Source: Pseudomonas sp. dw_358
GTDB lineage: Bacteria > Pseudomonadota > Gammaproteobacteria > Pseudomonadales > Pseudomonadaceae
Reading direction: 5' to 3'
NCBI RefSeq assembly: GCF_018449655.1
Contig: NZ_JAAVUX010000003.1
Location: 186,001-250,000 of the forward strand
DNA length: 64,000 nt
In this document: in pieces, positions 57,019 to 64,000 of the stretch
Layout: each line of letters begins with the position of its first letter
How positions within the stretch are numbered: position 1 is the first letter of the stretch
Made by a program: the position numbers and the translations under genes
The notes under the pieces: model-generated
The model's database searches: none
Told to the model about the DNA's origin: nothing
What the model saw: only the letters and a program-made list of their open reading frames with translations

Positions 57019-57094
57019 TGGTGGGTCGTGTGGGACTCGAACCTACGACCAATTGGTTAAAAGCCAACTGCTCTACCAACTGAGCTAACGACCC
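57019..57094 (-). tRNA. tRNA-Lys (anticodon TTT), CCA encoded
   Basis: 76 bases. The acceptor arms GGGTCGT / ACGACCC pair, the D-loop has AGCTCAGTTGGTAGAGC, the anticodon stem-loop CTTTTAA carries anticodon TTT, and the T-arm has GGTTCGAGTCC. The CCA end is encoded. Its 3' end faces nadA, so an integrase using this tRNA would insert into the 54.1-57.0 kb stretch. The gap 57095-57154 to queC holds its promoter (TATAAT-like GTATAATAC on the plus-strand text). Confidence 0.98.
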
Positions 57095-57154
57095 GTTTCG
57101 TGGTGCGTATAATACTGATTTCTAAAGGGAATTCAACACCTAATTACAGATATT

Positions 57155-57844
57155 TCAAAAATAAGGCGTCGGGTCGGCCACACCGGCTGCGGCGAAGCCT
57201 TCGGCGCGCAGGCGGCAGCTGTCGCATTTGCCGCAGGCACGGCCTTGATCGTCCGCTTGGTAGCAGGAGACCGTCAGGCTGTAGTCCACGCCCAGCTTGA
57301 CCCCGGCCCTGACGATGTCGGCCTTGGAAAGGTTCTGCAGCGGCGCCTGAATGGTGAAGCCCTGCCCTTCCACGCCCGCCTTGGTGGCCAGGTTTGCCAT
57401 GCGCTCGAAGGCCTCGACGAACTCGGGACGGCAGTCCGGGTAACCTGAATAGTCGACCGCGTTGACGCCAATGAAAATATCCCGGGCACCGAGCACTTCG
57501 GCCCACCCCAAGGCCAGGGACAGGAACACGGTATTGCGCGCAGGCACATACGTGACCGGAATGCCTTCGCTGGGGGCTTCAGGCACATCAATGCTGCTGT
57601 CGGTGAGTGCTGAACCGCCAATGCCATTGAGGTCGAGGCCGATGACCTTGTGTTCGACAGCGCCAAGGTCACGGGCGACACGGGCAGCGGCATCGAGTTC
57701 GGCGCGGTGCCGCTGCCCGTAGTCGAAACTCATGGTGTAGCAGCGGTAACCTTCAGCCTTGGCCATGGCAACAACGGTGGCGGAGTCGAGGCCGCCGGAC
57801 AACAGGATGACTGCGCGTTTTTCGGTGGTGTTGTCTTCGTTCAT
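57155..57844 (-). CDS. queC: 7-cyano-7-deazaguanine synthase QueC
   Basis: QueC converts 7-carboxy-7-deazaguanine to preQ0 with ATP and ammonia, on the path to queuosine in tRNA. The 229-residue protein has the PP-loop [11 protein letters not shown] at residues 14-24 and the C-terminal zinc cysteines [20 protein letters not shown]. One base separates it from queE, so the two are co-transcribed. Confidence 0.97.
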   Translation of the reverse strand: MNEDNTTEKRAVILLSGGLDSATVVAMAKAEGYRCYTMSFDYGQRHRAELDAAARVARDLGAVEHKVIGLDLNGIGGSALTDSSIDVPEAPSEGIPVTYVPARNTVFLSLALGWAEVLGARDIFIGVNAVDYSGYPDCRPEFVEAFERMANLATKAGVEGQGFTIQAPLQNLSKADIVRAGVKLGVDYSLTVSCYQADDQGRACGKCDSCRLRAEGFAAAGVADPTPYF

Positions 57845-57845
57845 G

Positions 57846-58493
57846 TCAGCGCCCCGGCTCGTCGTTCCAAAGAAGTTTATGCAACTGCATCTGCAGGCGG
57901 ACCGGCAGATTGTCGGCCACGATCCAGTCGGCCAGGTCGGTTGAACTCAACTGGTGGTGACTGGCGGAAAACAACACCTCATCGACCCGCTGCTCCAGAC
58001 CGTACTGGATCAGCTTGGAGACAGCCCAGTCGTAATCATCCCGTGAGCACAGGACAAACTTGACTTGGTCGTTGGGCGTCAGCAGTTCAACGTTTTCATA
58101 GCGGTTGCGATGAGCTTCTTCCGAGCCGGGGGTCTTGAGGTCCATCACCCGGCTGACGCGGGTGTCCACGGCCGAGATATCCAGCGATCCGCTGGTTTCC
58201 ACTGAAACCTGATAACCGGCATCGCAGAGCATCTTCATCAGGGGGATTGCATTGGGCTGCGCCAGCGGCTCGCCTCCGGTGACGCAGACGTAGCGCGGCT
58301 TGAACGCGGCCACTTGGTCCATGATGGATTCAAGCGTGCGTACGGTGCCGCCCGTAAAGGCGTAGGCACTGTCGCAGTATTGGCAGCGCAGCGGGCAGCC
58401 GGTCAGGCGCACGAAAACCGTGGGCAAACCGGCGGTGCGTGTTTCACCCTGCAACGAGTAAAACACTTCGGTGATGCGTAATGTGTCTTGCAT
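57846..58493 (-). CDS. queE: 7-carboxy-7-deazaguanine synthase QueE
   Basis: A radical-SAM enzyme forming 7-carboxy-7-deazaguanine from carboxytetrahydropterin. The cluster motif is [18 protein letters not shown], the C-x3-C-x2-C form, and the SAM-binding GGEPL is seen near residue 75. The ATG at 58493 gives 215 residues, the usual Pseudomonas length; a GTG nine bases upstream is a weaker option. It lies behind a terminator, so queE-queC is a unit separate from the Tol-Pal genes. Confidence 0.96.
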   Translation of the reverse strand: MQDTLRITEVFYSLQGETRTAGLPTVFVRLTGCPLRCQYCDSAYAFTGGTVRTLESIMDQVAAFKPRYVCVTGGEPLAQPNAIPLMKMLCDAGYQVSVETSGSLDISAVDTRVSRVMDLKTPGSEEAHRNRYENVELLTPNDQVKFVLCSRDDYDWAVSKLIQYGLEQRVDEVLFSASHHQLSSTDLADWIVADNLPVRLQMQLHKLLWNDEPGR

Positions 58494-58607
58494 GGCGTCC
58501 ACGGGCGCGCCAGCTGAACAGGCTGACGGCCTCCGTTGGGCACCTGCCCGAAGCCGCGAGCGCGTGATCCGAGCAGATGTGAGTCAAAAAAGGAGACGAA
58601 TTCTAAC

Positions 58608-58634
58608 GCAAAAACCCGCTGCAAGAGCGGGTTT
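58608..58634 (-). terminator. Rho-independent terminator after cpoB
   Basis: On the minus strand AACCCGCT and AGCGGGTT form an 8-base stem with a 5-base loop and run into TTTTTGC. It lies 21 bases after the cpoB stop and closes the Tol-Pal operon. Confidence 0.9.
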
Positions 58635-58654
58635 ATTGATCAGCGGGTCAAGCT

Positions 58655-59497
58655 TCACATCTTCTGCAGATCACGCTGCGCCAATTGCGCGGCGGAAGTA
58701 CCCGGGTACTGCGAAACCACCTGCTGCAAGATGCCTTTCACTTTGTCTGTATGCCCCATCCGACGTTCAACGTCAGCCAGTTTGTACAGTGAGTCTGGCA
58801 CCTTGGCGTGTTTGGGATAAAGTTGGCCGACCTTGGAGAAGGCCTGCTCGGCGCCTGGCAGGTCGCCTTTTGCCAGATTTACTTCACCCAACCAGTACTG
58901 CGCATTGCCGGCGTACTGGCTGTTAGGGTACTTGCGCAGAAATGCGGCGAAAGCCTGGCTGGCCTTGTCGAAGTCCTTGGCCTTGATCAGATCGAAGGCG
59001 GCGTCGTAGTACAGCTTTTCTTTTGCAGGGTCACCCGGCTCGCTGCTGGCAGCGGGAGGTGCATCCTGACCGGACGGAGCCGGTGCACCAGCGGCATTGA
59101 CACCACCACTGGGTTGAGAATTGTTAGGAGCGGCTGCCGCAGGGGCTTGCTGCGCCTGGATTCTGCTGTCGAGGTCCTGATAACGCTGCAGCGCTTCCTG
59201 TTTCATCTGCTGGATATCGTTTTGCTGGACTTCGATCTGACCGCGCAACTTCGCGATGTCATCCTGCATTTGTTGCAATTGCATGAACAGCTGACCCTGT
59301 GCCGAGACAGGTGCCGAAGCACCTCCCCCGGCATAGGCGCCGTTCGTACCGTAACCCGCCGGCGGCGCGTTGCTGCTGGCGGTGCTATTGGTATAGCCTC
59401 CACCGGCATCATCGCTATCCACTACGGGAACCGCGCCCCAGGCCACTAAAGGCAGGGCGAAAGCCAGAGCAGTTACAGCACGACGGCACGTTCGCAT
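58655..59497 (-). CDS. cpoB: Tol-Pal cell-division coordinator CpoB (YbgF)
   Basis: A 280-residue periplasmic protein that links Tol-Pal with peptidoglycan synthesis at division. It has a signal peptide (MRTCRRAVTALAFALPLVAWG), an N-terminal coiled coil (about residues 65-115: LFMQLQQMQDDIAKLRGQIEV), a Pro/Ala linker and C-terminal TPR repeats (about 155-278: KLYYDAAFDLIKAKDFDKASQ). Follows pal by 6 bases. Confidence 0.95.
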   Translation of the reverse strand: MRTCRRAVTALAFALPLVAWGAVPVVDSDDAGGGYTNSTASSNAPPAGYGTNGAYAGGGASAPVSAQGQLFMQLQQMQDDIAKLRGQIEVQQNDIQQMKQEALQRYQDLDSRIQAQQAPAAAAPNNSQPSGGVNAAGAPAPSGQDAPPAASSEPGDPAKEKLYYDAAFDLIKAKDFDKASQAFAAFLRKYPNSQYAGNAQYWLGEVNLAKGDLPGAEQAFSKVGQLYPKHAKVPDSLYKLADVERRMGHTDKVKGILQQVVSQYPGTSAAQLAQRDLQKM

Positions 59498-59503
59498 GAC
59501 GAA

Positions 59504-60007
59504 TTACTTACGCAGTTCGACGCGACGGTTTTGAGCCCAGGATTGCTCGTCGTTGCCGGTAGCAACTGGACGCTCTTCACCGTAGGACACAACTTCCAGC
59601 TGAGCTGGAGCTACACCTTGCAGAACCAGGTAACGCTGAACGGCCTTGGCACGGCGTTCGCCCAGAGCCAGGTTGTACTCGCGGGTACCACGTTCGTCGG
59701 TGTTACCTTCCAGAACGACTTTGGCGCCGCTGGCTTTCAGGTCTTTAGCGTGAACGTCCAGCGCGCGCAGGGCTTCAGGCTTCAGCTCCGAGCTGTCGTA
59801 TTCGAAGTAGAAAGTGGTGATAGCGCGCAGAGCAGCTTCTTCGCTCAGGGAGCCGTCGACAGCACCGGTGTTAGCGCCGTAACCAGCGTTAGGATCAACA
59901 GCAGCACCGCCTTGACCAGCGTCTTGACCGCCTTTGGACGAGCAACCAACCGCTACAGCCATGGCCAGAGCCAGGGCAGCAAACTTACCAAACTTCAGCA
60001 TTTCCAT
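59504..60007 (-). CDS. pal: peptidoglycan-associated lipoprotein Pal (OprL)
   Basis: An outer-membrane lipoprotein of 167 residues. The lipobox is VAVGC (cysteine 22), followed by a Gly-rich linker and an OmpA domain ([45 protein letters not shown]). It binds peptidoglycan and TolB. AGGAG stands 7 bases before the ATG at 60007; an internal ATG two codons later is less likely. Gap to tolB is 52 bases. Confidence 0.97.
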   Translation of the reverse strand: MEMLKFGKFAALALAMAVAVGCSSKGGQDAGQGGAAVDPNAGYGANTGAVDGSLSEEAALRAITTFYFEYDSSELKPEALRALDVHAKDLKASGAKVVLEGNTDERGTREYNLALGERRAKAVQRYLVLQGVAPAQLEVVSYGEERPVATGNDEQSWAQNRRVELRK

Positions 60008-60059
60008 CTTGAAACTCCTAATGAACCCCAGTGTGTTAAGTACAACGTAAAGCGCCGCG

Positions 60060-61361
60060 TCAGTTCAGGTAAGGGGACCACGAAGGTTCTCTGACTTCGC
60101 CTTGAGCGGTTGGAAGCGGGATCCTGACGCGTCCGTTAAGCGACACGAGCATCAAGACTCCCCGGCCCTGCTGGCGGGTGGCGTAGATTACCATGGTGCC
60201 GTTGGGCGCAACAGTAGGAGACTCGTCAAGAGACGAATCTGTGAGGATTTTAACGCTTCCGCGCTGTATATCCTGCGCCGCCACCTTAAAGTTGGTAAAA
60301 CCATCCTGCCGATGAATCATTACCAGCGTTTTTTCATCCGCCGACAACTTTGGATTGGCGTTGTAGTTACCGATAAAAGTCACGCGATCGGCATTGCCAC
60401 TGCCCACAGTCGTTTTATAGATCTGCGGTTTGCCGCCCCGGTCGGAGGTGAAGTAGATAGTCGAACCATCCTTGCCCCAAAACGGTTCAGTGTCGATGGC
60501 CGGGTTGTTGGTCACGCGGGTCAATTGGCGAGAGGCCAGATCGATCACATAAATTTCCGCGTTGCCGTCTTTAGACAGCACCATGGCCAGTTTGCGGCCA
60601 TCCGGCGAGAAGGCCGGGGCGCCGTTCAGGCCTTCAAAGTTAGTGATCTGCTCACGGCGACCGGTATCGATATTCTGAACAAAGATCCGCGGGCGTTTTT
60701 GTTCAAAGGAGACGTAAGCGATACGCTTGCCGTCCGGCGCATAGCTGGGCGACAGAATCGGCTCGCGCGACTGCAGCAGGGTCACTGCACGAGCACCGTC
60801 ATAGTCCGAGCGTTGCAGCGTGTAGCGGGTGTTGTTCACCGATGCCCGCTCGGCCGTGACATACAGCATGCGGGTGGAAAACGCACCTTTGATGCCGGTC
60901 AGCTTCTCGAAAGACTGGTCGGAAATGTAGTGCGCCATGTCGCGCAACTGATCGGTGGTCCCCGACACACTGCCGGTCAGCACCGGCTGTTCGGTAGCGA
61001 CGTTGAACAACGTGTAGGAAACCTGCAGGCGCCCGCCCGCTGGCACGATCTTGCCGACCATCAGGTATTGGGCATTGAGTGCTTTCCAGTCACGAAAGAT
61101 GACTTCGCTGGCCTGGGTCGGCTGGCTGATCATGTTCTGGCGCGGCAACGGTTCGTAAAAACCGGAGTTGCGCAGGTCGTTGCTGACGATATCGGCAATG
61201 TCGTCGGGCAGCACGGTGCCACCCTGCCAGCCGAAGGGTACGACGGCAATGGGGGCGGCCCGATCGCTGCCGCTGGTGACCATGATGTTCTTTTCGTCGG
61301 CAGCGGCGAAACCCGCGGCGCAACATAGAACCAACAGCAGTCCTCGAAGAAGGTTAATCAC
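60060..61361 (-). CDS. tolB: Tol-Pal periplasmic protein TolB
   Basis: TolB is the periplasmic beta-propeller of Tol-Pal, binding Pal. 433 residues with a signal peptide ([20 protein letters not shown]), an N-terminal domain ([22 protein letters not shown]) and WD-type propeller blades ([41 protein letters not shown]). Overlaps tolA by 4 bases. Confidence 0.97.
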   Translation of the reverse strand: MINLLRGLLLVLCCAAGFAAADEKNIMVTSGSDRAAPIAVVPFGWQGGTVLPDDIADIVSNDLRNSGFYEPLPRQNMISQPTQASEVIFRDWKALNAQYLMVGKIVPAGGRLQVSYTLFNVATEQPVLTGSVSGTTDQLRDMAHYISDQSFEKLTGIKGAFSTRMLYVTAERASVNNTRYTLQRSDYDGARAVTLLQSREPILSPSYAPDGKRIAYVSFEQKRPRIFVQNIDTGRREQITNFEGLNGAPAFSPDGRKLAMVLSKDGNAEIYVIDLASRQLTRVTNNPAIDTEPFWGKDGSTIYFTSDRGGKPQIYKTTVGSGNADRVTFIGNYNANPKLSADEKTLVMIHRQDGFTNFKVAAQDIQRGSVKILTDSSLDESPTVAPNGTMVIYATRQQGRGVLMLVSLNGRVRIPLPTAQGEVREPSWSPYLN

Positions 61362-62488
61362 AAGGCTAGGTCCTCAGGTGTGAATGTCATCTTGAATGAA
61401 CGGTAAGGGTTGAATTCGTTCGGTTTCAAGCCCTGCATTTCTGTCAATCGGCCAATATTCTTCACGGCGGCCACCGCCGAAGCATCGTAGGCCGCATCAT
61501 TGCTGGACCTGATCACCTTGACCGAAGTCACGGTCCCGTCCGGCAACATGTTGATCTGCAATTGCACCGACATGCCTTTGCGCGCAGAAGGTGGACGGGT
61601 CCAGCCTTCAGCGGCCCGCGAGCGAATCAGGTCGTCGTAGTTGCCGGCAGTCTGGTCGCCTTGCTCGTCGGCGAGGGCCTGTTGGCGCTCAGGCTTGTCG
61701 GACAACAGGTCCGCCAGGGCCTGGGCCTTTTTCTCCTCGGCCGATTTACGCGCCGCATCCTGAGCTTTCTTCTTGGCCGCATCGGCGGTTTTCTTCGCGT
61801 CTTCGGCTGCTTTCTTCTTGGCGTCGGCGGCAGCAGAAGCGGCGGCTTCCTTGGCCTCTTCTGCTGCCTGTTTCTTGGCATCCTCGGCAGCCTGCTTCTT
61901 GGCGTCCTCGGCAGCTTTTTTCTTCGCGTCGTCGGCGGCCTGTTTCTTGGCCTCCTCGGCGGCCTCTTTCTTCTCTTCTTCCTCTTCGGCCTTTTTCTTG
62001 GCGATGTCGGCCTGCTCGGCTTTCTTGGCGTCTGCAGCCTTCTTCGCGTCGTCGGCTTTCTTGGCGTCGTCGGCTTTCTTCGCATCGTCTGCGGCTTTGG
62101 CGGCGGCCTTCGAATCGGCGTCGGCTTTCTTCGCGGCATCGGCCGCCTTGGCTTCTTCGGCTTTTTGAGCCGCGTCGGCTTTCTTTTGTTCCTGGGCGGC
62201 TTTTATCTCTTCCTGCTCGACCTTCTTCTGCTCCATCTGCTCGACTTCAGTCTGGCGCGCAGCCGACTTCTTCGCTTCGCCCGCGAGTTTCTGGTTGGTC
62301 TGCTCGGTCGCTTGGCTCTTGGATTTAAGCTGATACAGGGTGGCCTGCACGATCGGCTTGGCTTGCGGCAGGTCAGGCGTCATGGCAAAGCTGACAAACA
62401 GCAGACCGAAAATCAGAACGTGCAAGGCCACGGCCCACACCGTGGGCCAGTAGTAGCTTTCCGAGGCGGAGGGCTCTCGATGTCGCAT
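61358..62488 (-). CDS. tolA: Tol-Pal inner-membrane protein TolA
   Basis: A 376-residue protein anchored by one N-terminal helix (about residues 15-37, [20 protein letters not shown]), with a long Ala/Lys/Glu helix spanning the periplasm (about 60-265, many KKADDAKKA and KKQAAEDAK repeats) and a C-terminal globular domain ([21 protein letters not shown] onward) that contacts TolB/Pal and is a phage/colicin entry point. The repeats make it length-variable. Its start shares one base with the tolR stop (TGATG). Confidence 0.97.
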   Translation of the reverse strand: MRHREPSASESYYWPTVWAVALHVLIFGLLFVSFAMTPDLPQAKPIVQATLYQLKSKSQATEQTNQKLAGEAKKSAARQTEVEQMEQKKVEQEEIKAAQEQKKADAAQKAEEAKAADAAKKADADSKAAAKAADDAKKADDAKKADDAKKAADAKKAEQADIAKKKAEEEEEKKEAAEEAKKQAADDAKKKAAEDAKKQAAEDAKKQAAEEAKEAAASAAADAKKKAAEDAKKTADAAKKKAQDAARKSAEEKKAQALADLLSDKPERQQALADEQGDQTAGNYDDLIRSRAAEGWTRPPSARKGMSVQLQINMLPDGTVTSVKVIRSSNDAAYDASAVAAVKNIGRLTEMQGLKPNEFNPYRSFKMTFTPEDLAL

Positions 62489-62943
62489 CAGGGCGCCTCG
62501 GTAATCAGGCCGACGTTACCCACACCCGCCTTCTGCAACCCGCCCATGGCACCCATGACCGAGCCGTAGTCCACGGACTTGTCGCCACGAATGAAGACCT
62601 GGGTGTGTTTGCCCGACGCAGTGCCCTGGGCAATGATCGCGGTCACTGCCTGGGTCATCTGGGGCAGGGTCAGGGCCTTGGCCTGCTGCTTGTCGGTGTC
62701 GACTTCACTGCCTACGTTCCAGTAGTAGGTCTTGTCAGCCTTGATGGAGATGGTCAGCACCTGGTTGTTGTTGTCCTGCGGCAAGGCTTCGCTGGAAACC
62801 TTGGGCAGGTCGACTTTCACGCCCTGGTTGAGCATCGGAGCGGTAACCATGAAGATGACCAGCAGTACCAGCATCACGTCGATGTAAGGCACTACGTTCA
62901 TCTCGGCGACCGGCTTGCGTTTTGGACGACGACCTCGAATCAT
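62488..62943 (-). CDS. tolR: Tol-Pal energising protein TolR
   Basis: TolR is the proton-channel partner of TolQ. 151 residues from the ATG at 62943 (MIRGRRPKRKPVAEMNVVP); the frame extends upstream but this start fits the family. The helix YIDVMLVLLVIFMVTAP includes the channel aspartate (Asp23 region). C-terminal periplasmic domain follows. Confidence 0.96.
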   Translation of the reverse strand: MIRGRRPKRKPVAEMNVVPYIDVMLVLLVIFMVTAPMLNQGVKVDLPKVSSEALPQDNNNQVLTISIKADKTYYWNVGSEVDTDKQQAKALTLPQMTQAVTAIIAQGTASGKHTQVFIRGDKSVDYGSVMGAMGGLQKAGVGNVGLITEAP

Positions 62944-62956
62944 TGGGTTTACCTGC

Positions 62957-63652
62957 TCACTCTTCGCTGGTGTGCACTTTGCGGTGCAGGATGGCCTGGA
63001 ACTCGTCAGCAAAGGTGTAGTAACGGTTGATCAGGGTTTCGCTGCGAGCGGCGAAGCGGTTGTAGGCAATGACCGCCGGGATAGCGGCGAACAGGCCGAT
63101 GGCGGTGGCCACCAGCGCTTCGGAAATACCCGGGGCCACGGTGGCCAGGGTCGCTTGTTGGGCGGTTGCCAGGCCACGGAAGGAGTTCATGATCCCCCAC
63201 ACGGTGCCGAACAGGCCGATGTACGGGCTGACCGAACCGACGGTGGCGAGGAACGGCAGGCTCTGCTCGAGCTTTTCTTCTTCACGGGAAACGGCTACGC
63301 GCATGGCGCGACCGACACCTTCCATGACCGCATCCGGGTCCACGCCGGGCTGCTGGCGCAGACGCGAAAACTCCTTGAAGCCGGCGCGGAACACCTGCTC
63401 GACGCCCGAATCAGGGTCCGGGTTGCTGCCCGCCTGGCGATACAGCTTGGACAGGTCGATGCCTGACCAGAAACGCTCCTCGAAACCATCGAGGGCACGC
63501 TTGCCGGCCCGCAGCATGGTGCTGCGTTGAAAGATCATGACCCAGGAAGTCACCGATGCGGCAATCAGGATCAGCATGACCAGTTGCACAACGATACTGG
63601 CATTGCTGACCATGCTCCACATGGAGGAATGGTCGACGACGTTAGCTTCCAC
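62957..63652 (-). CDS. tolQ: Tol-Pal energising protein TolQ
   Basis: A 231-residue ExbB/MotA-type inner-membrane protein with three helices (SIVVQLVMLILIAASVTSWVMI first, then SVSPYIGLFGTVWGIMNSF and SEALVATAIGLFAAIPAVIAYN). The start is a GTG at 63652 with AGGAG 8 bases upstream. It lies 2 bases after ybgC and 13 before tolR. Confidence 0.96.
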   Translation of the reverse strand: MEANVVDHSSMWSMVSNASIVVQLVMLILIAASVTSWVMIFQRSTMLRAGKRALDGFEERFWSGIDLSKLYRQAGSNPDPDSGVEQVFRAGFKEFSRLRQQPGVDPDAVMEGVGRAMRVAVSREEEKLEQSLPFLATVGSVSPYIGLFGTVWGIMNSFRGLATAQQATLATVAPGISEALVATAIGLFAAIPAVIAYNRFAARSETLINRYYTFADEFQAILHRKVHTSEE

Positions 63653-63654
63653 GC

Positions 63655-64000
63655 TTATATCTCCTGCTCTAGAGTTTTACCCGGGCCGCTCGCGTCGGCA
63701 AAGGCCGCACGCAGTGCTGTGGGGATGGCCCGGGGTTTAAAATTGTCGGCGCGCACGCAGGCCACCAAAAACTGCCCTTCACAGAGCAGCACATCATCTG
63801 TCGCTCGCGTCACTCGCTGCGAAAATCGCAGGCTGGCACGATTCAATTCCACCACCTGGGCACTCACCAGCAGCTCGTCATCCAGACGGGCCGGCGCGTG
63901 ATAGCGCGTTTCAGTGGAGTGCACCACGAACAAGAGGTTGTCCAGGACCAGCGACGACTGGGAAAAACCCAACTCGCGCAGGTGCTCGGTACGAGCCCTT
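63655..64000 (-). CDS. ybgC: YbgC-type acyl-CoA thioesterase, 5' end cut by window
   Basis: The C-terminal 114 residues of the hotdog-fold thioesterase that heads the Tol-Pal operon. The visible part has [37 protein letters not shown] and [12 protein letters not shown], all typical. The frame runs open to the window edge, where the start and the D-x-D-x-x-G-V-V catalytic N-terminus would lie. An internal TTG at 63972 is not the start. Confidence 0.92.
   Translation of the reverse strand, partial: RARTEHLRELGFSQSSLVLDNLLFVVHSTETRYHAPARLDDELLVSAQVVELNRASLRFSQRVTRATDDVLLCEGQFLVACVRADNFKPRAIPTALRAAFADASGPGKTLEQEI

Noticed and set aside
56829..57083. 84-codon frame running into the tRNA-Lys
   Set aside because: Its C-terminus is a translation of tRNA sequence (LEPTTNWLKANCSTN), so it is not a gene. 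The MNDNFY stretch resembles one near 51041 only because of the shared regulatory element.
61790..62170. Tandem repeat region in tolA as a mobile or unstable element
   Set aside because: It is the normal Ala/Lys/Glu-rich helical domain of TolA.

Overview
The window is a high-GC bacterial chromosome segment that reads as a Pseudomonas of the fluorescens/putida type. The evidence is the gene order and protein families: ppc-adk-tsaB beside an lptF-type lipoprotein pair, a complete wspABCDEFR operon, ybgC-tolQRAB-pal-cpoB-queE-queC-tRNA-Lys-nadA, opgD/opgC, and intergenic REP palindromes of the Pseudomonas kind. The species cannot be fixed from the sequence alone.

Layout. 0-9.6 kb is housekeeping: a cut DUF4197 gene, rsmJ, small conserved genes, a DUF72 gene that appears to use a CTG start, tsaB, adk, ppc, and a DUF4398/lptF lipoprotein pair behind an AlgU-type promoter. 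9.66-14.2 kb is a single 1.5-kdo-residue LRR protein with a NEL (IpaH-type) E3 ubiquitin ligase C-terminus, a likely eukaryote-directed effector. 14.2-19.9 kb holds a TetR/QEGLA-motif/lipoprotein-hydrolase operon, then lysS and prfB (with its programmed +1 frameshift). 20.1-28.6 kb is the Wsp surface-sensing chemosensory system leading to the diguanylate cyclase WspR. 28.7-39.4 kb is a polyamine/GABA-aldehyde locus: a LysR regulator, two paralogous gamma-aminobutyraldehyde-type dehydrogenases flanking an ydcSTUV-like ABC importer, and an APC permease. A broken vapC tail lies directly after the permease. 39.7-53 kb carries opgD, the giant helicase lhr, a 1692-residue RHS protein, a UPF0149/SEC-C protein and opgC. 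53-57.1 kb runs from nadA to tRNA-Lys and holds two divergent paralogs of an unrecognised family in the slot that is an island-insertion hotspot in P. aeruginosa. 57.1-64 kb is queC, queE and the Tol-Pal operon, cut inside ybgC.

Most interesting signal. The RHS gene and both unrecognised paralogs each carry, 89-142 bases before their start codons and in the same orientation as the gene, a 35-base element of the form TTCATTG-N11-YATTSGGTRTKTTSTAG. Identical spacing at three separate sites suggests a shared promoter or operator and hence a small co-regulated set (RHS toxin-like protein plus the paralog pair) that I do not recognise as described. Other items worth following up are the NEL ligase, the vapC remnant, the duplicated dehydrogenase around the ABC importer, and the CTG-start DUF72 gene.
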